Assembly (NCBI GenBank): GCA_017419065.1
Contig: JAFOMB010000244.1
Location: 1-12,484 of the forward strand
DNA: 12,484 bases
Reading direction: 5' to 3'
DNA from: Erysipelotrichaceae bacterium
GTDB taxonomy: Bacteria; Bacillota_I; Bacilli_A; Erysipelotrichales; Erysipelotrichaceae
The notes below the pieces were generated by a model. The model saw only the letters and a list, made by a program, of their open reading frames with translations. It made no database searches and was not told where the DNA came from. Made by a program: the position numbers and the translations under genes. This document shows, piece by piece, positions 1 through 6,841 of the stretch. The stretch's first letter is position 1. Each line of letters opens with the position of its first letter.

Positions 1-203
1 AACTCCAGGAGTATGACGAGATCATCCTTACCGGTGTCCAGGCGGAAGTCTGTGTATTGTCGACAGCTTACGGACTCATCGATCTGGGAAAGAAGGTCGT
101 CTATAAGAGAAGTCTCATCGCCGGAAGGAATAAAGAGAAGAAGGAGGCAGCGGAGAAAGTCCTCTCTTCCATGTCGCCTCTCCATGTGAGGTTCATCGAC
201 TGA
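1..203 (+). CDS. Isochorismatase-like cysteine hydrolase, C-terminal part
   Basis: The open frame enters from the left edge (first full codon at base 3) and ends at TGA 201-203, giving 66 visible residues. The stretch ILTGVQAEVCVLSTA matches the active-site strand and loop of the isochorismatase-like hydrolase family (nicotinamidase, isochorismatase and relatives). The Cys at bases 51-53 is the expected nucleophile. Members cleave an amide or vinyl-ether bond in small molecules through this Cys with an Asp and a Lys, which would lie upstream of the window. The end (KVVYKRSLIAGRNKEKKEAA, then a final strand) fits the last helix and strand of the fold. The stop shares a base with the next ATG (TGATG), so the two genes are probably cotranscribed and translationally coupled. 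The substrate cannot be told from this fragment; nicotinamide is one possibility. Confidence 0.8.
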   Translation, partial: LQEYDEIILTGVQAEVCVLSTAYGLIDLGKKVVYKRSLIAGRNKEKKEAAEKVLSSMSPLHVRFID

Positions 204-745
204 TGGCCATCAAGAGAAGGCATCATCGAAGAGACCCTCTGATCTCCCGTTTTGAGGCTGACTATGCGGTGAAACTTCATCCGGATAAGACAGTCTCCCT
301 GACGCTCTTCCATGGGCATGATGTGCTCAGTGTCGATCACGAAGGAAGACAAAAGGACATCGTCAAAGAGGGATTCAAGTGGCTGCAGATCACCGGGAGA
401 AACAGCCCGTATCACATCACTGTCCTCTTCGGGGAAGATGACGCATTCAAAGAAGTCTACTTCGATATCATCCGGAACACTGATTTCTCCGATCCGGAAA
501 ACCCTTCCTTTGAAGATCTCTTCCTGGATGTCGTCTATGACATCTCGGGAAAGATCATGATACTCGATGAAGAGGAGCTGAAGGAAGCCGTAGAAAACGG
601 AGATCTCGATGGGGAAGAGGAGAAGGAGATCTATCGGAAAGCGGAAGAACTCTGTCTCTATCTGAAGGAGCACGGCAGAGAACTGGTCGAAGAATGCATC
701 CTGCTCTATCAGCAGATGAAGCAGATCATAGAAGATGAGAGATAA
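203..745 (+). CDS. DUF402 domain protein (possible nucleotide phosphatase)
   Basis: This 180-residue cytoplasmic protein starts at ATG 203, overlapping the preceding stop by one base; a GTGAGG-like Shine-Dalgarno lies about 10 bases upstream. The central part (GFKWLQ near residue 58, FDIIRN near 87, DLFLDVVYDISGK near 105, then LDEEEL near 121) matches the DUF402 fold. Characterised relatives include the FomD phosphohydrolase and the nucleoside tri/diphosphate phosphatase of Gram-positive cocci, which hydrolyse phosphoanhydride bonds using acidic residues and metal ions. The C-terminal 50 residues are a charged helical tail. It is the last gene of an operon with the cysteine hydrolase and is followed at once by a strong terminator. 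Membership in the DUF402 family is fairly secure; the phosphatase activity is inferred from relatives. Confidence 0.8.
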   Translation: MAIKRRHHRRDPLISRFEADYAVKLHPDKTVSLTLFHGHDVLSVDHEGRQKDIVKEGFKWLQITGRNSPYHITVLFGEDDAFKEVYFDIIRNTDFSDPENPSFEDLFLDVVYDISGKIMILDEEELKEAVENGDLDGEEEKEIYRKAEELCLYLKEHGRELVEECILLYQQMKQIIEDER

Positions 746-747
746 AC

Positions 748-779
748 AGAGAACTTTTTTCAAAAAAGTTCTTTTTTTG
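748..779 (+). terminator. Rho-independent terminator after the DUF402 gene
   Basis: An 11-base inverted repeat, AGAACTTTTTT (750-760) and AAAAAAGTTCT (762-772), has a nominal one-base loop and is followed by six more T. The outer GAAC/GTTC pairs and the T run give a terminator for the upstream operon, starting 3 bases after the stop codon. No T tract follows on the other strand, so it works in one direction. Confidence 0.85.
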
Positions 780-814
780 TGAGGAATTCCGGGATGAGCC
801 TTCAAGAATGTAAT

Positions 815-820
815 GGAGGT
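815..820 (+). promoter_or_regulatory. Shine-Dalgarno that fixes the start of the repeat protein
   Basis: GGAGGT lies 4 bases before ATG 825. A longer reading from ATG 813 is possible in frame, but that ATG overlaps the Shine-Dalgarno itself. The start at 825 also gives a clean signal peptide beginning MKKILM. Confidence 0.85.
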
Positions 821-824
821 GCTT

Positions 825-3800
825 ATGAAGAAAATCCTGATGATCTGTTTTTCCCTGCTTCTATTTTTAGGCGGTATTCCCGTATACGCCGAAGATAAGG
901 CAGATGAATTGACTGTCGAAGAGATCCTTCTCTTTGACGACTATGAAGCGATCGCGAACTATCTGAACGAAGGAGGAGAAGAACGCCTGGAATGGTTTCG
1001 GAACTCCTGCAATGATGAGGAGTGGTTCCGCTTCCTTTATTTACAGCAGCAGTACGCTGAAAGAAACACGGAGACAGGCGGCTTCCGTGAAGCTGTAGAT
1101 CTTTCGGTGACACCGGAGAAACTGGGAGCTGCCGGCTACAACGTGGAAGGCGTGCAGTCCGGAGTCTTCTCGGAAGGGGAAGGCGTTTTGGAGAGCGACC
1201 GTAAATACGTCTACAAGCACAATACGGATCCTGCCAACCTTCTTTCAGAAGTCGGTGTCAATGAAGAGACCGGACGTCTCAACATGGGTGAAGGTGCTGA
1301 TCTGAGCGTGAGGCGTTTCATCCTCTGGGCTCCGAACTGGGGACAGTTCAAAGGCGAACAGGTCGGTGTGGAGATCATCGTCGACAAGCTTTTGGATAGA
1401 GGAAACCAGGAATTCATGTTTGCGGGATGGGGGAATCCCTTCCACATGTATCTGGAGAATTCCCTTCAGAGCAAGATCACGGTCAACTTCTATAAGAATG
1501 TCGACCGCTCTTCCAAAGTCCCAAACGGCGAAAAGGTCATCTTCGATACGACCTGCGACCATCTGCTGTTCTCGGCCATCGGTCTGACGAATGAGACAGA
1601 TCTCTTTGATTCGATCGAATACTCGGCCCCGGCCGATGAGAACGCCGGCATCTACACCGTCGTTCCGGTCGGAGATCTCTCGACGGCTGTCCACAACGGA
1701 AGGACTGTCTACTACAACAACAAGCCTCAGCACAACGCCGATGTCATCTATGAGATGAAGGGAAAGGACAGTGCGGAGATCTATGTCGGCATCATGGGAC
1801 AGGGTGACGGTTCGATGATGTTCGTGCTCGGTTTTACATCTTATGGTGTCCTGCCGCAGGCCTATTGTCTTTCTCTCGATCCTAACGGCGGAAAGCTATC
1901 CGGTGAGGCGATGTATGAAGGAACATCCGGCAGTAAGGTAGAGATCAAAGATCCTGTCTATAAAGGTCATGTCTTCAAGGGATGGACCTTTACGAAGGAA
2001 AACGGCACACTGAATGGAAAGGAGTACACTTTCGGAAACGGAAATGCCGCTTTGAAGGCGAACTGGGCCGTTGATTCCTATCCGATCACCTATAAGCTGA
2101 ACGGCGGCACGAATCATCCTTCTAATCCGTCTTCCTATACTTCAGAAGATGATATCACCATCCTGGATCCGACCCGGACAGGCTATGTGTTCAAAGGCTG
2201 GAAGGAGGGAAACCGCATCCCGAAGGGTTCCAGCGGCGAAAAGACCTTTACCGCTTCCTGGGAGAAGGAAGTCTATCCGATCGAGTATGTATTGAACGGA
2301 GGGACAAACCATCCATCCAACCCTTCCCAATACACAGTAGAAGACGAAGTCGACATCCTCGACGCTTCCAGAAACGGTTACGTCTTCCAGGGTTGGAAAG
2401 AGGGCAAGAAGATCTTAAAAGGTTCTACCGGAAAGAAGACCTTTACGGCGGAATGGAAGGCAGAGACCTATCCGATTGATTATGTATTGAACGGCGGTAC
2501 GAATCATCCATCCAATCCATCTTCTTATACTTCAGAAGACGATATCACCATCCTGGATCCTTCCAGGACAGGATATGTATTCAAGGGATGGAAAGAAGGG
2601 AACACGATCCCGAAAGGCTCTACCGGGAAGAAGATCTTTACGGCTGTCTGGGAAGCAGAAATCTACCCGATCGAGTATGCGCTGGGCGGCGGAGAGAACC
2701 ATCCGGAGAATCCTTCTTCGTATACGGCGGAAGATGAACTGATGATCAGAGATGCCCATAGAACGGGCTACCGCTTTGTGAAATGGAAAGAAGGGAACAC
2801 GATTCCGAAAGGCTCTACCGGTAAGAAGATCTTTACGGCTGTCTGGGAAGCAGAAGTCTACCCGATCGACTACGTTTTGAAGGGAGGAGAGAACCATCCA
2901 TCCAATCCTGCCTCCTATACCGCGGAAGATGATATCACCATTCTGGATCCTTCCAGAAGCGGCTATATTTTCAGAGGCTGGGAAGAAGGAGACCGTATTC
3001 CGAAGGGCAGCACCGGCAAAAAGACTTTCACCGCGAACTGGGAAGCTGAAGTCTATCCGATCGAGTATGTGTTGGGCGGCGGAGAAAACGATCCATCCAA
3101 CCCGGTCAAATACACCATCGAAGATGAACTGACGATCAAAGATGCCCATAGGAAGGGTTATACCTTCAAAGGCTGGAAGGAAGGCAGTACTATCCCGAAA
3201 GGTTCTACCGGAAAGAAGACCTTTACAGCCGTATGGGAAGCGGAAGTCTATCCGATCGAATACGTTTTAAACGGCGGCAAAAATGATCCTTCCAACCCTA
3301 TCTCCTATACCATTGAAGACGACCTGATGATCAAAGCCGCGAAGAAAGAGGGCTATCTCTTTAAAGGCTGGGAAGAAGGAGATCATATCCCGAAGGGAAG
3401 TTCCGGAAAGAAGATCTTCACCGCGAAATGGGAAGCGGAGATCTATCCAGTCACCTATGTGCTGAATGGCGGTACGAATCACCCGTCCAATCCTTCTTCT
3501 TATACAGTAGAAGACGAGATAAGGATACAGGATGCCTCAAAGGAAGGATACCGCTTCCTGCGCTGGGAAGAAGGGGATCTGATCCCGAAGGGATCTACCG
3601 GTGAAAAGACGTTTACAGCCGTCTATGAGAAAGTCTACTATCTGGTCATCTACGAACTGAACGGGGGAGAGAACCATCCATCCAATCCGATCGAGTACAC
3701 CATCGAAGATGAATATGAGATCCTGGAACCGTCCCGTCCGAATTACCGTTTCCTGGGCTGGAAGGAAGGCAACCGCATTCCAAGGGGATCTACCGGAGGA

Positions 3801-4244
3801 AAGCTGTTCACGGCTCTCTGGGAAGCGGAGATCTATCCGATCACATATGAACTCTGCGGCGGTTTCAATGATCCGTCAAACCCATTCTCCTATACCGTGG
3901 AAGATGATGTGATCATCCATCCGGCGAAAAAGGAAGGCTACGTATTCACAGGATGGCTGGAAGGCAATTTCATCCCGAAGGGCTCTACGGGAAGCAGACA
4001 CTTCACGGCCCAGTTCGAACCGATGACCTACCCGATCCATTATGATCTCGGAGGCGGCAGCAACGATCCTGAGAATCCGGATTACTACACGATTGAAGAG
4101 GAAGTCATCTTGAAAGATCCGCATAAAGACGACAGCGTATTTGAACGCTGGGAGGAAGGCGACAGGATCCCGAAAGGATCGACAGGCGAAAAGAGCTTCC
4201 GGGCGGTCTGGAGATATAAAGTCGTGAATACGGCGAGCCGATAA
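825..4244 (+). CDS. Secreted protein with tandem Listeria-Bacteroides (InlB B-type) repeats
   Basis: The protein has 1139 residues. Residues 1-22 form a signal peptide (MKKILM, a hydrophobic core, then VYA before EDK). Residues 23-346 form a region I do not recognise: acidic and helical up to about 95, then apparently strand-rich, with aromatic stretches such as RRFILWAPNWGQFKG. Residues 347-418 are a classical Listeria-Bacteroides repeat (SLDPNGGKL, then GHVFKGWTF). Residues 419-1133 are eleven repeats of exactly 65 residues, each with YPIxYxLxGGxNxPxNP, YT(x)ED, GYxFxGWxEG and IPKGSTGxKxFTA. The protein ends VVNTASR. The known B-repeat is a small beta fold used as a stalk in adhesins and internalins, so an exported stalk-like surface or secreted protein is likely. 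There is no C-terminal membrane segment, LPXTG signal or recognised wall-binding domain, so its attachment is unexplained. It is transcribed alone, between two terminators. Confidence 0.9.
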   Translation: MKKILMICFSLLLFLGGIPVYAEDKADELTVEEILLFDDYEAIANYLNEGGEERLEWFRNSCNDEEWFRFLYLQQQYAERNTETGGFREAVDLSVTPEKLGAAGYNVEGVQSGVFSEGEGVLESDRKYVYKHNTDPANLLSEVGVNEETGRLNMGEGADLSVRRFILWAPNWGQFKGEQVGVEIIVDKLLDRGNQEFMFAGWGNPFHMYLENSLQSKITVNFYKNVDRSSKVPNGEKVIFDTTCDHLLFSAIGLTNETDLFDSIEYSAPADENAGIYTVVPVGDLSTAVHNGRTVYYNNKPQHNADVIYEMKGKDSAEIYVGIMGQGDGSMMFVLGFTSYGVLPQAYCLSLDPNGGKLSGEAMYEGTSGSKVEIKDPVYKGHVFKGWTFTKENGTLNGKEYTFGNGNAALKANWAVDSYPITYKLNGGTNHPSNPSSYTSEDDITILDPTRTGYVFKGWKEGNRIPKGSSGEKTFTASWEKEVYPIEYVLNGGTNHPSNPSQYTVEDEVDILDASRNGYVFQGWKEGKKILKGSTGKKTFTAEWKAETYPIDYVLNGGTNHPSNPSSYTSEDDITILDPSRTGYVFKGWKEGNTIPKGSTGKKIFTAVWEAEIYPIEYALGGGENHPENPSSYTAEDELMIRDAHRTGYRFVKWKEGNTIPKGSTGKKIFTAVWEAEVYPIDYVLKGGENHPSNPASYTAEDDITILDPSRSGYIFRGWEEGDRIPKGSTGKKTFTANWEAEVYPIEYVLGGGENDPSNPVKYTIEDELTIKDAHRKGYTFKGWKEGSTIPKGSTGKKTFTAVWEAEVYPIEYVLNGGKNDPSNPISYTIEDDLMIKAAKKEGYLFKGWEEGDHIPKGSSGKKIFTAKWEAEIYPVTYVLNGGTNHPSNPSSYTVEDEIRIQDASKEGYRFLRWEEGDLIPKGSTGEKTFTAVYEKVYYLVIYELNGGENHPSNPIEYTIEDEYEILEPSRPNYRFLGWKEGNRIPRGSTGGKLFTALWEAEIYPITYELCGGFNDPSNPFSYTVEDDVIIHPAKKEGYVFTGWLEGNFIPKGSTGSRHFTAQFEPMTYPIHYDLGGGSNDPENPDYYTIEEEVILKDPHKDDSVFERWEEGDRIPKGSTGEKSFRAVWRYKVVNTASR
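2079..4223 (+). repeat. Eleven tandem 195-bp coding repeats (65 residues each)
   Basis: Units begin at 2079, 2274, 2469, 2664, 2859, 3054, 3249, 3444, 3639, 3834 and 4029. Every unit is exactly 195 bases with no insertion or deletion. Codons differ widely between most copies, so the array is old and held at the protein level. Exceptions are locally near-identical segments, for example 2589-2674 against 2784-2869 (3 differences in 86 bases) and 2421-2446 against 3201-3226 (identical, four units apart). Units 3 and 5 (DDITILDPSR) and units 4 and 6 (DELxIxDAHRxGY) alternate, pointing to duplication of a two-unit, 390-bp block. Confidence 0.95.
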
Positions 4245-4267
4245 AAAAACGTCCTTTTCGGACGTTT
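4243..4267 (-). terminator. Terminator between the repeat protein and the ECF gene
   Basis: The stem AAACGTCC (4247-4254) and GGACGTTT (4260-4267) has a five-base loop. On the minus strand a run of seven T follows (4243-4249 on the plus strand, partly in the stem), so it terminates the ECF gene, whose stop codon (4266-4268) overlaps the stem. On the plus strand only TTT follows, so it may also end the repeat-protein transcript, but less well. Confidence 0.8.
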
Positions 4268-4814
4268 ACTGGATCTTTTTGTGGACCACCCTCAGAAGGG
4301 ATGGAGCGATGATGATGTTGATCGCCAGTTCGATGAGGAAGTTCACTGACATGAAGGCTCCCAGCATCGCAGCGAATGTAGCGTCGAAGAAGAGGATGAG
4401 GGCGATATACAGTGTTCCGGTATTGACGATCGGGGCAGCTGCAGCAGCCAGGATGATGGCCAGCTTCTCATTCTTTTCTTTTAATCCATGATAGATAGCG
4501 GCAGAGACGGCTCCGGCCAGGATACCTTTCAGAATGCAGGCAGAGATCGTGATCACCGGATGGAGAGATAAGAGGGTCGCACCGCTCGGATCAGCTCCGA
4601 CGACGACCATGAGTGCTACGACGACACCGAAGGTAAGACCCATGAAGGCGCCTACCGGGATCCCGTAGACAGCGCCGGCGATGATGATCGGAACAAGGGT
4701 GAGGGTTATTGGAAATCCACCGAAATTCACGAAGGTAGCGACGACCTGAAGCACGATGACCAGCGCTGTGAACATCGACAGGGTAACAACTCTTTTGGTT
4801 TTATCGTTTGTCAT
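4266..4814 (-). CDS. ECF transporter S-component (substrate unknown)
   Basis: A 182-residue integral membrane protein with about six hydrophobic segments. I place the start at the ATG complementary to 4812-4814 (MTNDKTKR), because GGGAGGT lies 7 bases upstream; an earlier in-frame ATG at 4868 would begin before the promoter. Features of the energy-coupling-factor S-component family are the ITLTLVPIIIAGAVYG region after the first helix, the glycine-rich GIPVGAFMGLTFG helix, and AAAAPIVNTGTLY before the fifth helix. S-components bind one vitamin or micronutrient and share an EcfA/A'/T energy module, which is normally encoded elsewhere for solitary S genes such as this one. The gene stands alone, divergent from the YdbC gene and ended by its own terminator. 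The short leader has no room for a riboswitch, so the substrate cannot be inferred that way. Confidence 0.8.
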   Translation of the reverse strand: MTNDKTKRVVTLSMFTALVIVLQVVATFVNFGGFPITLTLVPIIIAGAVYGIPVGAFMGLTFGVVVALMVVVGADPSGATLLSLHPVITISACILKGILAGAVSAAIYHGLKEKNEKLAIILAAAAAPIVNTGTLYIALILFFDATFAAMLGAFMSVNFLIELAINIIIAPSLLRVVHKKIQ

Positions 4815-4821
4815 TTTATGG

Positions 4822-4828
4822 ACCTCCC
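4822..4828 (-). promoter_or_regulatory. Shine-Dalgarno of the ECF S-component gene
   Basis: GGGAGGT on the minus strand lies 7 bases before ATG 4814 and decides between this start and a longer in-frame reading from 4868. Confidence 0.85.
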
Positions 4829-4839
4829 AAACATATACG

Positions 4840-4868
4840 ATTGTAATGAAATGAGACGGTTTTTTCAA
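4840..4868 (-). promoter_or_regulatory. Sigma-A-type promoter of the ECF gene
   Basis: On the minus strand TTGAAA (4863-4868), a 17-base spacer and TACAAT (4840-4845) match the vegetative consensus at 5 of 6 bases in each box. Transcription should start near 4833, giving a leader of about 20 bases. Confidence 0.75.
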
Positions 4869-4889
4869 GGAGAAACACCCTGAAAGCCC

Positions 4890-4918
4890 TTGATATATTT
4901 CTCTTTATTCTTTAAGAT
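4890..4918 (+). promoter_or_regulatory. Probable promoter of the YdbC/PC4 gene
   Basis: TTGATA (4890-4895), a 17-base spacer and TAAGAT (4913-4918) lie in an AT-rich stretch, giving a start near 4925 and a leader of about 30 bases. The -10 matches only 4 of 6 bases, and other AT-rich hexamers nearby could serve instead. Confidence 0.5.
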
Positions 4919-4956
4919 AAATAATATATAAATTCTTTAATTAGGGGGAACGCATC

Positions 4957-5187
4957 GTGCCAGAATTCAATTACGAAATTGTCAAACAAGTGAAAACACT
5001 CAGTGAAAGCAATGGCTACACTACTGAAGTGAACCTCATCAAATACGGAGGCGGCAGAACCAAACTCGATATCCGCAAATGGAACCGCAATGAAGACAGA
5101 ATGCTGAAGGGAATCACCCTGACAAAGCAGGAAGGTCTCGATCTGCTGGAAGCACTCAAGGAACTCGATTTCGAAGAAGTAGAATAA
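4957..5187 (+). CDS. YdbC/PC4-family single-stranded DNA-binding protein
   Basis: A 76-residue protein starting at GTG 4957, with AGGGGGAA (4943-4950) as the Shine-Dalgarno. The pattern of strands with KYGGGRTKLDIRKWNRNEDRM (residues 29-49) followed by LKGITLTKQEGLDLLEALKEL matches the bacterial YdbC family. That family has the fold of the eukaryotic transcription coactivator PC4: a four-stranded sheet plus a helix that dimerises to bind single-stranded nucleic acid. The basic RKWNR segment in the sheet and the C-terminal helix are both present, and the length is normal for the family. The physiological role of these proteins is not settled. It is a single-gene unit with its own promoter and terminator. 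The bases around the start (ATCGTGCCA) leave no competing ATG. Confidence 0.85.
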   Translation: MPEFNYEIVKQVKTLSESNGYTTEVNLIKYGGGRTKLDIRKWNRNEDRMLKGITLTKQEGLDLLEALKELDFEEVE

Positions 5188-5192
5188 AAGAA

Positions 5193-5215
5193 AAAACGAT
5201 CTTAACGATCGTTTT
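5193..5215. terminator. Bidirectional terminator between the YdbC and aldolase genes
   Basis: AAAACGATC (5193-5201) and GATCGTTTT (5207-5215) form a 9-bp stem around a 5-base loop. T-rich tracts follow on both strands (CTTTT on plus, TTCTTTTATT on minus). The stop codon of the aldolase (5202-5204) lies in the loop, so the two convergent genes share this hairpin. Confidence 0.8.
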
Positions 5216-6242
5216 CTTTTACCATCTGCGAGAAGTCCTTATAGAAATCTATGAGGGCTTCTTTTTGTGTAGCCCAGGAACATACGAAGCGGACTACAGA
5301 GTGTGTCTCGTCGTATTTCTCCCAGAAGGTCACGGTATATTTCTCCTCGATCTTCTTTAAGAGAGTATCCGGAAGGATCGGGAAGATCTGATTGGTCGTC
5401 GTCTCCATGAAGAACGGGATGTCATACCTCTTGAAGATCTCCTTGAGGGACATGGCCATGAGGTTGGCATTTTTCGCCAGACGGAAGTAGAGACCGTCCT
5501 TGAACAGCTCTTCAAAGGCAATGCCCATGACAGCGCCCTTTGCCAGCATGGCACCTCTTTGTTTAAGGTGATAGCGGAATCCCTTCTTGAGTTCTTCATT
5601 GCGGATGACCATGGCTTCTCCCAGAAGGGCGCCGTTCTTGGTACCGCCGATGTAGAACATATCCGTCAGTTCGGCGATATCCGCCAGAGTCATGTCATTA
5701 CCCTTGGCGACCAGGGCAGAACCGATACGGGCACCGTCCAGGTACAGATAGAGACCATGCTTTTTACACATGGCGGCGATATCGCTCAGTTCCTTCTTTG
5801 TGTAGATCGTCCCGTATTCCGTCGCATCGGATACGAAGACCATCTTCGGATAGACCGTGTGCTCTTCCATGCGGTTGACGCAGAAGTCTTCGATCTCTGC
5901 CGGGGTGATCTTGCCGTTGACACCCGGGGCGCTCAGGATCTTGTGCCCTGTCGCTTCGATAGATCCTGTCTCATGGACGTTGATATGACCGGAGTCGGCA
6001 CATATGACAGCTTCATACGGTTTCAAAGCCGAGACGATACCCAGGATGTTGGCAGGGGTGCCTCCCGGGATGAAGTGGACATCGAGATCGTCTCTGCCGA
6101 TCTCTTTCCTGATGAGTGCTGCGGCATTTTTGCAATGATCATCCAGTCCGTATCCCACAGACTGTTCATAATTGTGCTTGACCAGAGCTTCTAAGATCGG
6201 AGCGGCACAGCCTTCCGAATAGTCATTTGCGAAACTGTACAT
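5202..6242 (-). CDS. Low-specificity L-threonine aldolase
   Basis: A 346-residue cytoplasmic PLP enzyme of the beta-eliminating lyase/threonine aldolase family, which splits L-threonine or allo-threonine into glycine and acetaldehyde. The N-terminus MYSFANDYSEG is the usual start of clostridial-type members. The PLP-binding HFIPGGTPANI (residues 56-66), His86 in SGHINVHETG (expected to stack on the PLP ring), the LDGAR motif with Asp169 and Arg172, and the Schiff-base Lys202 in IGGTKNG are all present. Length is normal and nothing is missing. Its ATG directly follows the regulator's stop (TAAATG); the Shine-Dalgarno AAGGAGG (6251-6257) lies inside the end of the regulator gene, so the pair is one coupled operon. 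It should follow the regulator's control. Glycine supply or threonine breakdown is the likely role. Confidence 0.9.
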   Translation of the reverse strand: MYSFANDYSEGCAAPILEALVKHNYEQSVGYGLDDHCKNAAALIRKEIGRDDLDVHFIPGGTPANILGIVSALKPYEAVICADSGHINVHETGSIEATGHKILSAPGVNGKITPAEIEDFCVNRMEEHTVYPKMVFVSDATEYGTIYTKKELSDIAAMCKKHGLYLYLDGARIGSALVAKGNDMTLADIAELTDMFYIGGTKNGALLGEAMVIRNEELKKGFRYHLKQRGAMLAKGAVMGIAFEELFKDGLYFRLAKNANLMAMSLKEIFKRYDIPFFMETTTNQIFPILPDTLLKKIEEKYTVTFWEKYDETHSVVRFVCSWATQKEALIDFYKDFSQMVKENDR

Positions 6243-6839
6243 TTATACTTCCTCCTTGTATTCTGTCAATTCGATCCTGTTGCGGCGGCGGATGATGATC
6301 CCGTCTTTTTCCAGACGGCTCAGCAGACGTGAGAGGGTCTCCCGCTTGAGGTTGAGCTCCCTGGCATAAGAGGAGATCGAAGAGTAGGTGAAAGTGCCTT
6401 TACGGGCATGAAGGTGATAGAGAAGGCGGTCTTCTGCCCTGTCGAAGGACAGCAGCTTGATACGGGAGTTCAGTTCCTTTCCGAAGTCTGACTGGACAGC
6501 CAGATAGGAGAGAAGGAAGTTTTCATCTCCCTGGAGTCTCTTCAGGAGCTCTTCCCGGGAGATCAGAATGACTTCTCCGTCCTTGGAGGCGACGACGTCT
6601 CCGCGGTAGTGAGGATCGCTGGAAAAGATCAGATTGTTTCCGAAGACTCCTCCGCCGGAGATGATGTTGAATATGACTTCATTGCCGTGATGATCAAAGG
6701 AAGAGATGCTGAGCTCTCCGCTCTGGACGATGCCGACATAGCGGCAGATCTGTCCTTCCCGGAAGAGGACGTCTCCCTTTTTGAACCGGTTTCTGACCAG
6801 TTTTTCATCATTCATCAGACTTTGTAAAATCCCGTGCAT
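6243..6839 (-). CDS. Crp/Fnr-family transcriptional regulator
   Basis: A 198-residue protein with an N-terminal cyclic-nucleotide-binding-type barrel (about residues 10-100), a dimerisation helix (105-130) and a C-terminal winged helix (148-193). In the recognition helix, Arg166-Glu167-Thr168 and Arg171 align with Arg180-Glu181-Thr182 and Arg185 of E. coli CRP, the residues that read TGTGA; the matching TGTGA-N6-TCACA lies 2 bases upstream of the start codon. In the ligand pocket, the CRP Glu72 position appears to be Asn (VFGNNL) and the Arg-Ser pair is Arg-Gly (YRGDV), so cAMP binding looks unlikely. There is no cysteine cluster as in Fnr (one Cys, at 32). The start at 6839 has AGGA 7 bases upstream; Met9 is an alternative start without a good site. 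The effector is unknown. Confidence 0.87.
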   Translation of the reverse strand: MHGILQSLMNDEKLVRNRFKKGDVLFREGQICRYVGIVQSGELSISSFDHHGNEVIFNIISGGGVFGNNLIFSSDPHYRGDVVASKDGEVILISREELLKRLQGDENFLLSYLAVQSDFGKELNSRIKLLSFDRAEDRLLYHLHARKGTFTYSSISSYARELNLKRETLSRLLSRLEKDGIIIRRRNRIELTEYKEEV

Positions 6840-6841
6840 AC

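Noticed and set aside
101..805. Long minus-strand open frame (234 codons) opposite the DUF402 gene
   Set aside because: It is antisense to a recognisable family protein and crosses the terminator hairpin; its composition looks like a shadow of the plus-strand codons.
813..824. Upstream ATG for the repeat protein
   Set aside because: ATG 813 overlaps the Shine-Dalgarno GGAGGT that serves ATG 825, and the signal peptide starts properly at 825.
2532..3149. Minus-strand open frame of 205 codons, itself internally repetitive
   Set aside because: Its repetition only mirrors the 195-bp coding repeats on the plus strand; the plus-strand reading has the signal peptide and known repeat family.
2079..4223. 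Tandem array considered as a CRISPR or non-coding satellite
   Set aside because: The units are continuous in one reading frame, have no unique spacers and encode a known protein repeat.
4865..4893. Inverted repeat TCAAGG...CCTTGA between the ECF and YdbC genes
   Set aside because: It is mostly explained by the two divergent -35 boxes; the arms are short and far apart, so I do not call it an operator.
4815..4956. Vitamin riboswitch upstream of the ECF S-component
   Set aside because: The promoter lies so close that the leader is only about 20 bases; no structured element fits.
5559..6194. Plus-strand open frame of 211 codons
   Set aside because: It is antisense to the threonine aldolase, whose active-site motifs are intact.
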